Assembly (NCBI GenBank): GCA_002694095.1
Contig: NZLD01000002.1
Coordinates: 41,232 to 46,247, forward strand
Direction: 5' to 3'
Source: Micrococcales bacterium
GTDB lineage: Bacteria > Actinomycetota > Actinomycetes > S36-B12
Length of the DNA: 5,016 nt
Of this stretch, positions 1 to 5,016 are shown piece after piece. The notes under the pieces were generated by a model. It searched no databases, was not told the DNA's origin, and was given only the letters and a program-made list of their open reading frames with translations. The position numbers were made by a program, and so were the translations under genes. How positions within the stretch are numbered: position 1 is the stretch's first letter; the number at the start of each line of letters is the position of its first letter.

Positions 1-801
1 ACGGATCGCGCCCGTGATCTGATCGCGCACGCGCGGTCTGTCGGAGCGTTGGACGATTCGACCGAGTGCTGGTGGCTCACTCCCCAGCAGCGGCTCGCCG
101 CCGCACCCGAGCTCGCGTCTCTCGCGCATTGGCACGATCACCCGCCCACGGCGCTGGCGTCGCGCATGGGCACCGTAGTCAACGTGAAAGGAAACCCGGC
201 AATCGCTTCCGTCGTTGCATCGGTGGCGGGAGCGAGCGGCTTTCGACTAGCCCCCAGTGACCAGGAAGCCGACTCGTCGTCGATCACGATCGCGTGCGCA
301 GTGACGCTGCCAGAATCCTCGGAATCCGTACTCACCTGGATGTCCCAGGCGGCTCAGTCTCGACCCCACCTGCCCGTCGTGGCGTACCGCGGTCGCGCCA
401 GCATCGGACCGCTCGTCGTGCCCGGTCATTCGGCCTGCCTGCGCTGCGGGTATTTGCACCGGCGTGACCGGGACCCACACTGGCCGGAGATCGTTTCCCA
501 GTGGATGGCACGCGATCACCCCACGTCGGATGACCAACGCGAGTCCAGGCGAACACAGGGCGCCGATGCGCTGCTCGCGATGCACGCAGCCGCGCACGCT
601 GTCGCTGTAGTGCGGCGCTGGACCGATCGACCGCAGGACTCCCCCACCCGCCGGATCTTCCTCGAGGCACCGGATTTCACTGTCCGCGACGAACCCACGC
701 ACCCGCACCCGGCCTGCGGTTGCTGGTGGGGCACCGATCCGTTGGCCCCGCGTGGCGCCTTCACTATTGGCGAGGAGCCCGCGGCTCGCACGATCGACTG
801 A
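1..801 (+). CDS. ThiF/E1-like TOMM leader-binding / cyclodehydratase-family protein (5' partial)
   Basis: The reading frame is open from base 1 and ends at TGA 799-801, so at least 266 residues are present and the true start lies upstream. The first start-like codon inside (TTG 49) is not convincing, because coding continues before it. Numbering from the first window codon, a Trp-Trp pair lies at residues 24-25. Later comes a segment reading PGHSACLRCGYLHRRD with CxxC at residues 146 and 149, and near the C-terminus a CGC motif with Cys 239 and 241. These four cysteines resemble the structural zinc tetrad of ThiF/E1-like proteins. Actinobacterial homologues are commonly annotated 'TOMM precursor leader peptide-binding protein' or 'cyclodehydratase', and M. 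tuberculosis Rv3196 is the likely counterpart. No glycine-rich ATP-binding loop or adenylation residues are visible in this part, so activity is unproven. It may be a binding protein only. The ABC1 kinase gene follows after 19 nt, suggesting one transcript. The coding call is firm; the function is tentative. Confidence 0.8.
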   Translation, partial: TDRARDLIAHARSVGALDDSTECWWLTPQQRLAAAPELASLAHWHDHPPTALASRMGTVVNVKGNPAIASVVASVAGASGFRLAPSDQEADSSSITIACAVTLPESSESVLTWMSQAAQSRPHLPVVAYRGRASIGPLVVPGHSACLRCGYLHRRDRDPHWPEIVSQWMARDHPTSDDQRESRRTQGADALLAMHAAAHAVAVVRRWTDRPQDSPTRRIFLEAPDFTVRDEPTHPHPACGCWWGTDPLAPRGAFTIGEEPAARTID

Positions 802-820
802 CCTCGGGGACAATGGTGCG

Positions 821-2149
821 ATGCCGGAAATCCCGAAGAATGCGCTGACCCGCGGCGTGCGGATCGCGACCCTCCCGGCGTCATACGCCGGGCGCACCGC
901 GTGGGGTTTCGGGAAGAAGGTGGGCGGCAAACCAGCGGACGCCGTCACCGCGGAGATCCAGCAACGCACCGCCGAGCAGATCTTCGCGGTCCTCGGTCAA
1001 CTCAAGGGCGGGGCGATGAAGCTCGGCCAGGCGATGAGCATCTTCGAGGCGGCCCTCCCCGAGGAGATGGCCGGCCCGTACCGGGCGACCTTGACGAAAC
1101 TCCAGGACGCCGCACCGGCGATGCCGGCCGAAACCGTCCACGAAATTCTCGCGGACTCGCTCGGTCCCGACTGGCAAGACCGATTCGCCGATTTCGATGA
1201 CACTCCCGCGGGCGCCGCCTCCATCGGCCAGGTGCACAAAGCGGTGTGGCGCGACGGTCGCGAGGTCGCCGTGAAGGTGCAATACCCGGGAGCCGACAAG
1301 GCGCTGATCGCTGATCTCAACCAGATGGCGCGGATGGGGAAGATGTTCTCCTCCCTGGTTCCCGGCCTGGACTTGAAGTCGCTGGTCGCAGAACTGAAGG
1401 AACGCGTGATCGAGGAGCTCGACTACCTCGGAGAATCGCGCTACCAGCGTCAGTTCGCCGTCGCCTTCGATGGCGATCCGGAGTTCCGTGTTCCCCACGT
1501 TCTCGCCGCGGCACCACACGTGCTGATCACCGAATGGGTGGATGGGCGGCCGATGTCGGACATCATCGCCAACGGAACCCCTGAGGAGCGTGACCGCATC
1601 GGACTGCTCTACGAGCGGTTCCTGCTCTCCGGCCCCGCTCGTGCCGGACTGCTGCACGCGGACCCGCATCCCGGAAACTTCCGCATGACGCACGACGGCC
1701 GACTGTGCGTGTTCGACTTCGGGGCTGTCTCGGTGCTTCCCGACGGATTGCCGCCGGCCATGGGCACGCTGCTGCGTATCGCGCAAAGCGGTGACGCAGA
1801 CAGCGTCGTGCAGGGACTGCGCGACGAAGGTTTCGTTCTACCGCACGTCGACATCGACCCCGAGCAATTGCTGAACTACCTCGACCCGTTCGTGGAGCCG
1901 GCACGACACGAGTTCTTCCACTTCAACCGCGCGTGGCTGCGCGGTCAGTTCACGCGCATCAACGACGTTCGCGGACCGGACTTTGCGATCGGCTTGAAGA
2001 TCAATCTCCCGCCGTCGTATGCGCTCATTCATCGGGTGTGGCTCGGCAGCATCGGGGTCTTGTGTCAGCTCGACGCGACGGTTCCGGTGCGCGGTGAGAT
2101 CGAACGCTGGGTGCCGGACTTCACCGAGCCGACGCCAGCCGGAAGTTAG
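821..2149 (+). CDS. ABC1 (UbiB/ADCK/AarF) family atypical kinase, Rv3197-like
   Basis: The product is 442 residues and belongs to the ABC1/ADCK/UbiB protein-kinase-like superfamily. The family's N-terminal KxGQ motif is at residues 67-70 (KLGQ). The Ala-rich loop that replaces the usual P-loop is near 130-136 (AGAASIG), followed by the VAIK-type lysine K152 (AVKVQYPG). An ExD motif is at E199-D201, the catalytic loop HADPHPGN at 279-286, and the metal-binding DFG at 299-301, so all hallmark residues are intact. No C-terminal transmembrane pair is seen, unlike ubiquinone-linked UbiB, so a cytosolic protein is likely. ATG 821 was chosen because upstream in-frame starts fall inside the preceding gene. 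It gives a length close to M. tuberculosis Rv3197 (about 447 aa from memory), and a weak GGGGA lies at 806-810. Rv3197 has been reported to bind macrolides and affect susceptibility; applying that here is inference. The gene is probably co-transcribed with the E1-like gene 19 nt upstream. Confidence 0.93.
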   Translation: MPEIPKNALTRGVRIATLPASYAGRTAWGFGKKVGGKPADAVTAEIQQRTAEQIFAVLGQLKGGAMKLGQAMSIFEAALPEEMAGPYRATLTKLQDAAPAMPAETVHEILADSLGPDWQDRFADFDDTPAGAASIGQVHKAVWRDGREVAVKVQYPGADKALIADLNQMARMGKMFSSLVPGLDLKSLVAELKERVIEELDYLGESRYQRQFAVAFDGDPEFRVPHVLAAAPHVLITEWVDGRPMSDIIANGTPEERDRIGLLYERFLLSGPARAGLLHADPHPGNFRMTHDGRLCVFDFGAVSVLPDGLPPAMGTLLRIAQSGDADSVVQGLRDEGFVLPHVDIDPEQLLNYLDPFVEPARHEFFHFNRAWLRGQFTRINDVRGPDFAIGLKINLPPSYALIHRVWLGSIGVLCQLDATVPVRGEIERWVPDFTEPTPAGS

Positions 2150-4224
2150 GCGCGGGCTCGCACCATCTGCACGACCTCGTCTCCGTAGGACTCGAGCTTG
2201 GCCGGGCCCACACCCGGGATCGAACTCAGCGCCTCGGCGTTTTCTGGCAGCTGCTCGGCGATGGCGATCAGTGTCGCGTCGGTGAACACGACATAGGCGG
2301 GGACCCCTTGGGTTCGCGAGTGATCGAGCCGCCACTGCTTCAGTTCCTCCAGGAACGTCTCATCGAACGTCGCCGGGCACGTCTGGCACCGCCCGATGGT
2401 CCGCTCCCCCGCGGTGACAAGCGCCTTCCCACATGTGCGGCATGCGGCAGGGCCTCGCCTGGATCGAGGCTTGCTCCGGCGCGATCCGTCACCGCGGCGG
2501 ACCGATGATGCGTCCGCATCGTCCGTGGAGCCCATGCGCTGGAGGAAGCGACTCATCTGTCGGGTCGCACGCCCTCCCGGTTGCCGAGATCGCGCCCACG
2601 TCACGTGCAGTTCGCGCTCGGCTCGGGTGATCGCCACATACAGCAGCCGCCGCTCCTCCTCGAGTTGATCGGCGGTCTCGGCATGCTGCAAGGGAACTAG
2701 CCCGTCGCAGCAGCCGACGAGGTGCACGGTGCGCCACTCCAGTCCCTTCGCGGCATGGATCGACGCCAAGGTCACACCATCGGCAACGGGAGCGAACTGT
2801 GCCGCGGCTCGCTCGTCGAGGTAAGCGATAAAGGCCGCGAGATCTGGTGTTGCACTTTCCTTCGCCAGCTCCACCAGTGCCGCAAGAGACTCCCACTTCT
2901 CGCGCACGGCGCCGGTGGTTGTCGGTTGTTGCGCCGACCAGCCCATCGCGCTGAGTACGTCGGCGACCGTGGCCGCCACATCCGCGTCAGCGCCCTGGCG
3001 ACCACGGTCCGCATCCGCCGCCCGCGCCGCTCCCCGCAGTCGCGTTATCGCCTCGCGCACCTCAGGCCTGTCGAAGTAGCGCTCGGAGCCGCGGACGGTC
3101 ATAGGAATGCCGAGTTCGGCGAACGCTGTTTCGAGTTCCACTTGCTGAGCGTTGATGCGATACAAGACGGCGATTTCTCGCGGTCGAACACCGGATTCCA
3201 TACTGGCCTTGATGCGCTTGGCGACGGCCTGGGCTTCGGCGACATCGTCCTCGAAGACCTCCACGTCCGGGGCCTGGCCGACGTCTCGTCGTGACGTCAA
3301 GGTGACGGCTTTCGCCGAGGACGCTCCGGCGTGAATGACCCCGTTGGCGAGTTCGACGATCTGCGGTGAACACCGGTAGCAGCGCACCAGTCGGACGGTG
3401 GTGGCGCCGGGGAACTCTTGCGGGAAATCCACCAGGTAGTCCGAGCGCGCACCGGTGAAGGAGTAGATCGTTTGGCTGGGGTCACCGACAACACAAATGT
3501 CGTCGCGATCACCCAGCCATAAGCCGATCAGAGCGTGCTGGACGGGGTTGACATCTTGATACTCATCGACCGTCAGCCACCGATACTGCGCCCGCACCTC
3601 TCGGGCGATCGCATCATCGGACGACAGTGCGCCAACCAGCACGATCATGACGTCCTCGAAGTCGATCACGCCTCGGTCGGATTTAGCCTGCTCGTAGTCA
3701 GCGAGAACGCGGGCGAGTTGCTCGGGCTCCAGGCTGAGGTTTCGTTGGACCGTCGCGGTCGGCAGAGTGTGCTGGTCCAGGAAGTTGACCCGCGCCCACT
3801 CGATGTCGGCGCTGACGTCTCGAACCATCGAGGTGTCCGAGGAGAAATTGTTCGCCGACAGCGCCGTAGCCACCAGACTCGCTTTGCTCGGCAGCAGGTC
3901 GGGGAATGCTCGGTCAGACACCCGCGGCCAGAAATAGCGCAGTTGACGCAAAGCGGCGGCGTGAAATGTCCTGGCCTGCACGCCCTGGACGCCGAGGTCG
4001 CCTAGTCGCGTCTTGAGTTCTCCGGCGGCTCGGTTGGTGAACGTCACGGCAAGGGATCGAGCGGGATCGTGTTCGCCGGTGAGAACGCCGTAGGCGATCC
4101 GATGGGTTATCGCGCGCGTCTTGCCGGTCCCGGCCCCGGCGAGCACCGCGACAGGTCCGGACAGGCTCTCCGCAACGGCCCGCTGCTCAGCATCGAGGCC
4201 CTCGAGAACGGCGGCGGGATCCAT
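2146..4224 (-). CDS. uvrD2: ATP-dependent DNA helicase UvrD2 (SF1A, with tetracysteine and HRDC domains)
   Basis: This 692-residue superfamily 1A helicase unwinds DNA 3'-to-5' using ATP and is expected to act in repair and replication-fork maintenance. The helicase motifs appear in order: Q-motif region around 10-17, Walker A GAGTGKT at 30-36, motif II VDEYQD at 219-224, motif III GDPSQTIYSFTGA at 247-259, motif IV around 277-290, motif V VTLASIHAAKGLEW at 484-497 and motif VI RRLLYVAITRAE at 525-536. A basic, probably disordered linker (about 567-594) leads to a zinc-type four-cysteine motif (C595, C598, C613, C616) and an HRDC domain (about 620-690) containing SIPGVGPAKLE. This architecture is the actinobacterial UvrD2 signature and separates it from UvrD1/PcrA. 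ATG 4224 was chosen because it starts the conserved Q-motif region, has GGAAG 9 nt upstream and gives the family's usual length (about 700). An in-frame extension to 4470 would overlap the membrane gene. Motif IV reads RCYRCS, where NYR is more usual. Its stop overlaps that of the convergent kinase gene. Confidence 0.97.
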   Translation of the reverse strand: MDPAAVLEGLDAEQRAVAESLSGPVAVLAGAGTGKTRAITHRIAYGVLTGEHDPARSLAVTFTNRAAGELKTRLGDLGVQGVQARTFHAAALRQLRYFWPRVSDRAFPDLLPSKASLVATALSANNFSSDTSMVRDVSADIEWARVNFLDQHTLPTATVQRNLSLEPEQLARVLADYEQAKSDRGVIDFEDVMIVLVGALSSDDAIAREVRAQYRWLTVDEYQDVNPVQHALIGLWLGDRDDICVVGDPSQTIYSFTGARSDYLVDFPQEFPGATTVRLVRCYRCSPQIVELANGVIHAGASSAKAVTLTSRRDVGQAPDVEVFEDDVAEAQAVAKRIKASMESGVRPREIAVLYRINAQQVELETAFAELGIPMTVRGSERYFDRPEVREAITRLRGAARAADADRGRQGADADVAATVADVLSAMGWSAQQPTTTGAVREKWESLAALVELAKESATPDLAAFIAYLDERAAAQFAPVADGVTLASIHAAKGLEWRTVHLVGCCDGLVPLQHAETADQLEEERRLLYVAITRAERELHVTWARSRQPGGRATRQMSRFLQRMGSTDDADASSVRRGDGSRRSKPRSRRGPAACRTCGKALVTAGERTIGRCQTCPATFDETFLEELKQWRLDHSRTQGVPAYVVFTDATLIAIAEQLPENAEALSSIPGVGPAKLESYGDEVVQMVRARA

Positions 4225-4233
4225 AGGCCGATG

Positions 4234-4238
4234 CTTCC
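4234..4238 (-). promoter_or_regulatory. Shine-Dalgarno that decides the uvrD2 start
   Basis: On the minus strand GGAAG lies 9 nt before ATG 4224. It supports this ATG over an in-frame extension of the frame to 4470. The match to the anti-Shine-Dalgarno is partial but well spaced, and the 50-nt gap to the upstream membrane gene shows no clear promoter. Confidence 0.55.
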
Positions 4239-4274
4239 ACGGCGCACCGACAATGCGCGATGAACCCCACAGGG

Positions 4275-4811
4275 TCAGTGGGTGAAGGCGAGTTCGATGA
4301 GGATGATGCCGACGCCGAGGAGTCCGTAGATGGTCGCCCACAGCCACTGCCTGCCCCGGGGAAGCCCGGAGCGGCGCGCAGCGAAAGCTCCCCAGAAGAA
4401 CAAACTGGCGACACCGAGCGCCTCGGCTACGCGGACCACGGCGCGAGGATCTTGCTGCACGGTCAACCACACCAAACCGAGGGCAACGACGGGTACCCCG
4501 ACCGCGACGTACTGCACGGCGATACCCAGGAGGTGGCGCCGCTCTTTGGCCGATAGGCGCTTACCGGTGCGGATCTGCACGTCGAGCGCGTCGGAGAACG
4601 CGTGCGCGAGGGACAGGGCCAGCAGTGGCGCGAAGACGACGACCACGAGGTCCATGAAGGGCGTGCCGGACCACGACTCAGCTTCCTGGTTATATACGGC
4701 CAGCGCCACCATCAAGATGATGGTGGCGTAGATCAGCCGGTGCGGATCGAAAGCGACTTTCCCGACGTACAGCTGGACGTGCTTCTCTTCGTACTCGCTT
4801 TCCTTTTCCAC
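4275..4811 (-). CDS. Uncharacterised multi-pass integral membrane protein
   Basis: I do not recognise this 178-residue protein. Hydrophobic segments at about 25-40, 52-71, 97-117, 128-145 and 157-174 suggest five membrane helices. The N-terminus is charged and acidic/basic mixed (MEKESEYEEK). The loop at about 76-93 (RTGKRLSAKERR) and the one at about 146-155 (RRSGLPRGRQ) are strongly basic, so the positive-inside rule puts the N-terminus in the cytoplasm and the C-terminus outside. Helix 2 ends in AHAFSDALD, a His/Asp-bearing stretch. There is no signal peptide or recognised catalytic motif. The start is GTG 4811: an in-frame TAG at 4823-4821 blocks any longer form, and no ATG, GTG or TTG codon precedes the first helix. 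No good Shine-Dalgarno is present, but a -10-like TAGGCT is placed for a leaderless message. uvrD2 follows 50 nt downstream on the same strand, so the two are probably co-transcribed. Nothing in the sequence ties it to DNA repair. That the gene is real is well supported; its function is unknown. Confidence 0.82.
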   Translation of the reverse strand: MEKESEYEEKHVQLYVGKVAFDPHRLIYATIILMVALAVYNQEAESWSGTPFMDLVVVVFAPLLALSLAHAFSDALDVQIRTGKRLSAKERRHLLGIAVQYVAVGVPVVALGLVWLTVQQDPRAVVRVAEALGVASLFFWGAFAARRSGLPRGRQWLWATIYGLLGVGIILIELAFTH

Positions 4812-4817
4812 TGCGCC

Positions 4818-4823
4818 AGCCTA
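4818..4823 (-). promoter_or_regulatory. Candidate -10 element for a leaderless transcript of the membrane gene
   Basis: On the minus strand TAGGCT fits the actinobacterial TAnnnT -10 consensus. Its last T is at -7 relative to the G of GTG 4811, the spacing expected if transcription begins at the start codon. The -35 region (about 4846-4841, CCGACG) is a poor match, which is common for such promoters. The same bases include the in-frame TAG that fixes the start. Positional evidence only. Confidence 0.4.
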
Positions 4824-4902
4824 GCCACGACTCGAGGCTTCGTCGGCCCCTCACGCGTGGACGCGGGAAAGCTGACACATTGCGGCCATATTTGTCGCAT
4901 GG

Positions 4903-4939
4903 TCCCTGGGAAGCCACCGCGCCGAGCAATTCCTGGGAA
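4903..4939. repeat. Short direct repeat, possible operator half-sites
   Basis: CCTGGGAA occurs exactly at 4905-4912 and 4932-4939. Extended to TCCCTGGGAA (4903-4912) and TTCCTGGGAA (4930-4939), the copies match at 9 of 10 bases with starts 27 bp apart. Each copy is itself nearly palindromic. A regulator-binding role is inference. Confidence 0.4.
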
Positions 4940-4951
4940 CCCAATACCCCA

Positions 4952-4970
4952 TAGGACCGTCCTAGGGACG
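4952..4970. repeat. Two overlapping inverted repeats just upstream of a start
   Basis: TAGGAC-C-GTCCTA at 4952-4964 is a perfect 6+1+6 inverted repeat. CGTCC-TAG-GGACG at 4958-4970 is a perfect 5+3+5 inverted repeat sharing GTCCTA with the first. The pair ends 3 nt before the Shine-Dalgarno AAAGGAG. It could be a dimeric repressor site or, if transcribed, two mutually exclusive short hairpins. The symmetry is certain, but its function is not. Confidence 0.5.
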
Positions 4971-4973
4971 AGC

Positions 4974-4980
4974 AAAGGAG
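4974..4980 (+). promoter_or_regulatory. Strong Shine-Dalgarno for the rightward gene
   Basis: AAAGGAG lies 5 nt before ATG 4986. It is the best ribosome-binding site in the window and the main reason for calling a gene start from so few codons. Confidence 0.75.
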
Positions 4981-4985
4981 CTGAC

Positions 4986-5016
4986 ATGGCATCGAAGCGC
5001 TTGTGGCGCCGCCCCG
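4986..5016 (+). CDS. Start of an unidentified rightward gene (3' partial)
   Basis: Ten codons are visible, reading MASKRLWRRP, and the gene runs off the window. The start rests on the strong AAAGGAG Shine-Dalgarno 5 nt upstream and on the 174-bp intergenic region before it. The N-terminus is basic (K4, R5, R8, R9), which could be the n-region of a signal peptide or membrane anchor, or simply a basic cytoplasmic N-terminus. Ten residues cannot decide this, and no family can be named. It is divergent from the membrane gene at 4811, so the two may share control elements. Confidence 0.65.
   Translation, partial: MASKRLWRRP

Larger units (their letters stand above)
4812..4985. other. Divergent intergenic region
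   Basis: These 174 bp separate the leftward membrane gene from the rightward partial gene and must hold the control sequences of both. Moving right, they contain the candidate leaderless -10 (4818-4823), an AT-richer patch around 4886-4894 (CCATATTTG), a repeated CCTGGGAA motif, two overlapping palindromes at 4952-4970 and a Shine-Dalgarno. I could not place a convincing sigma-70 -35/-10 pair for the rightward gene. No open frame with coding character and no tRNA-like structure is evident. Confidence 0.7.

Noticed and set aside
752..820. Upstream start for the ABC1 kinase at 752
   Set aside because: It would overlap the E1-like gene by about 50 bp and add an unconserved tail; ATG 821 gives the usual family length.
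247..969. Long minus-strand open frame opposite the E1-like gene and the kinase start
   Set aside because: It spans two well-supported plus-strand genes, has arginine-rich low-complexity composition and no recognisable motif; it is a high-GC antisense shadow.
881..1786. 301-codon minus-strand open frame opposite the ABC1 kinase
   Set aside because: The opposite strand encodes an intact kinase with every family motif; the His/Arg/Val-rich translation matches an antisense frame.
4261..4275. Short ACCC-TGTG-GGGT hairpin between the membrane gene and uvrD2
   Set aside because: The stem is only 4 bp with no T-run, too weak for a terminator, so co-transcription stays the simplest reading.
4225..4470. 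In-frame N-terminal extension of uvrD2
   Set aside because: It would overlap the membrane protein gene, is arginine-rich without helicase similarity, and makes the protein longer than the family norm; ATG 4224 has a Shine-Dalgarno.
4880..4908. Possible sigma-70 promoter starting at TTGCGG
   Set aside because: A 17-bp spacer places TCCCTG at the -10, which does not match TAnnnT; the nearby CATATT has no supporting -35.

Overview
The window is high-GC DNA with GTG-start usage, dense antisense reading frames and a gene neighbourhood typical of Actinomycetota. Three adjacent genes match, from memory, the Mycobacterium tuberculosis Rv3196-Rv3197-uvrD2 (Rv3198c) neighbourhood, so an actinomycete chromosome is the best guess. 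I cannot assign a genus.

Layout. A plus-strand pair occupies the left part. The first is the 3' part of a gene for a ThiF/E1-like 'TOMM leader-binding / cyclodehydratase-type' protein (1-801, cut by the window edge). After a 19-nt gap comes an ABC1 (UbiB/ADCK-type) atypical kinase (821-2149). These run head-on into a minus-strand pair. uvrD2, a superfamily 1A DNA helicase with a four-cysteine zinc motif and a C-terminal HRDC domain, occupies 4224-2146. It is preceded by an unrecognised multi-pass membrane protein (4811-4275), 50 nt upstream on the same strand and probably co-transcribed. The kinase and helicase genes end on the same four bases, TTAG, with nested stop codons and no terminator between them.

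The only sizeable non-coding stretch is the 174-bp divergent region 4812-4985. It holds a good leaderless -10 candidate for the membrane gene, an 8-bp direct repeat, two overlapping palindromes, and a strong Shine-Dalgarno sequence for a rightward gene of which only ten codons are visible (4986-5016).

Functionally, the helicase is a housekeeping DNA repair/maintenance enzyme. The kinase and its E1-like partner form a conserved but poorly understood actinobacterial pair, which in mycobacteria sits beside the antibiotic-response regulator whiB7. No whiB7 is present at the equivalent position here. I see no mobile element, CRISPR array, tRNA, rRNA or clearly new multi-gene system. The most interesting items are the E1-like/ABC1-kinase pair, the overlapping convergent stops and the structured divergent intergenic region.
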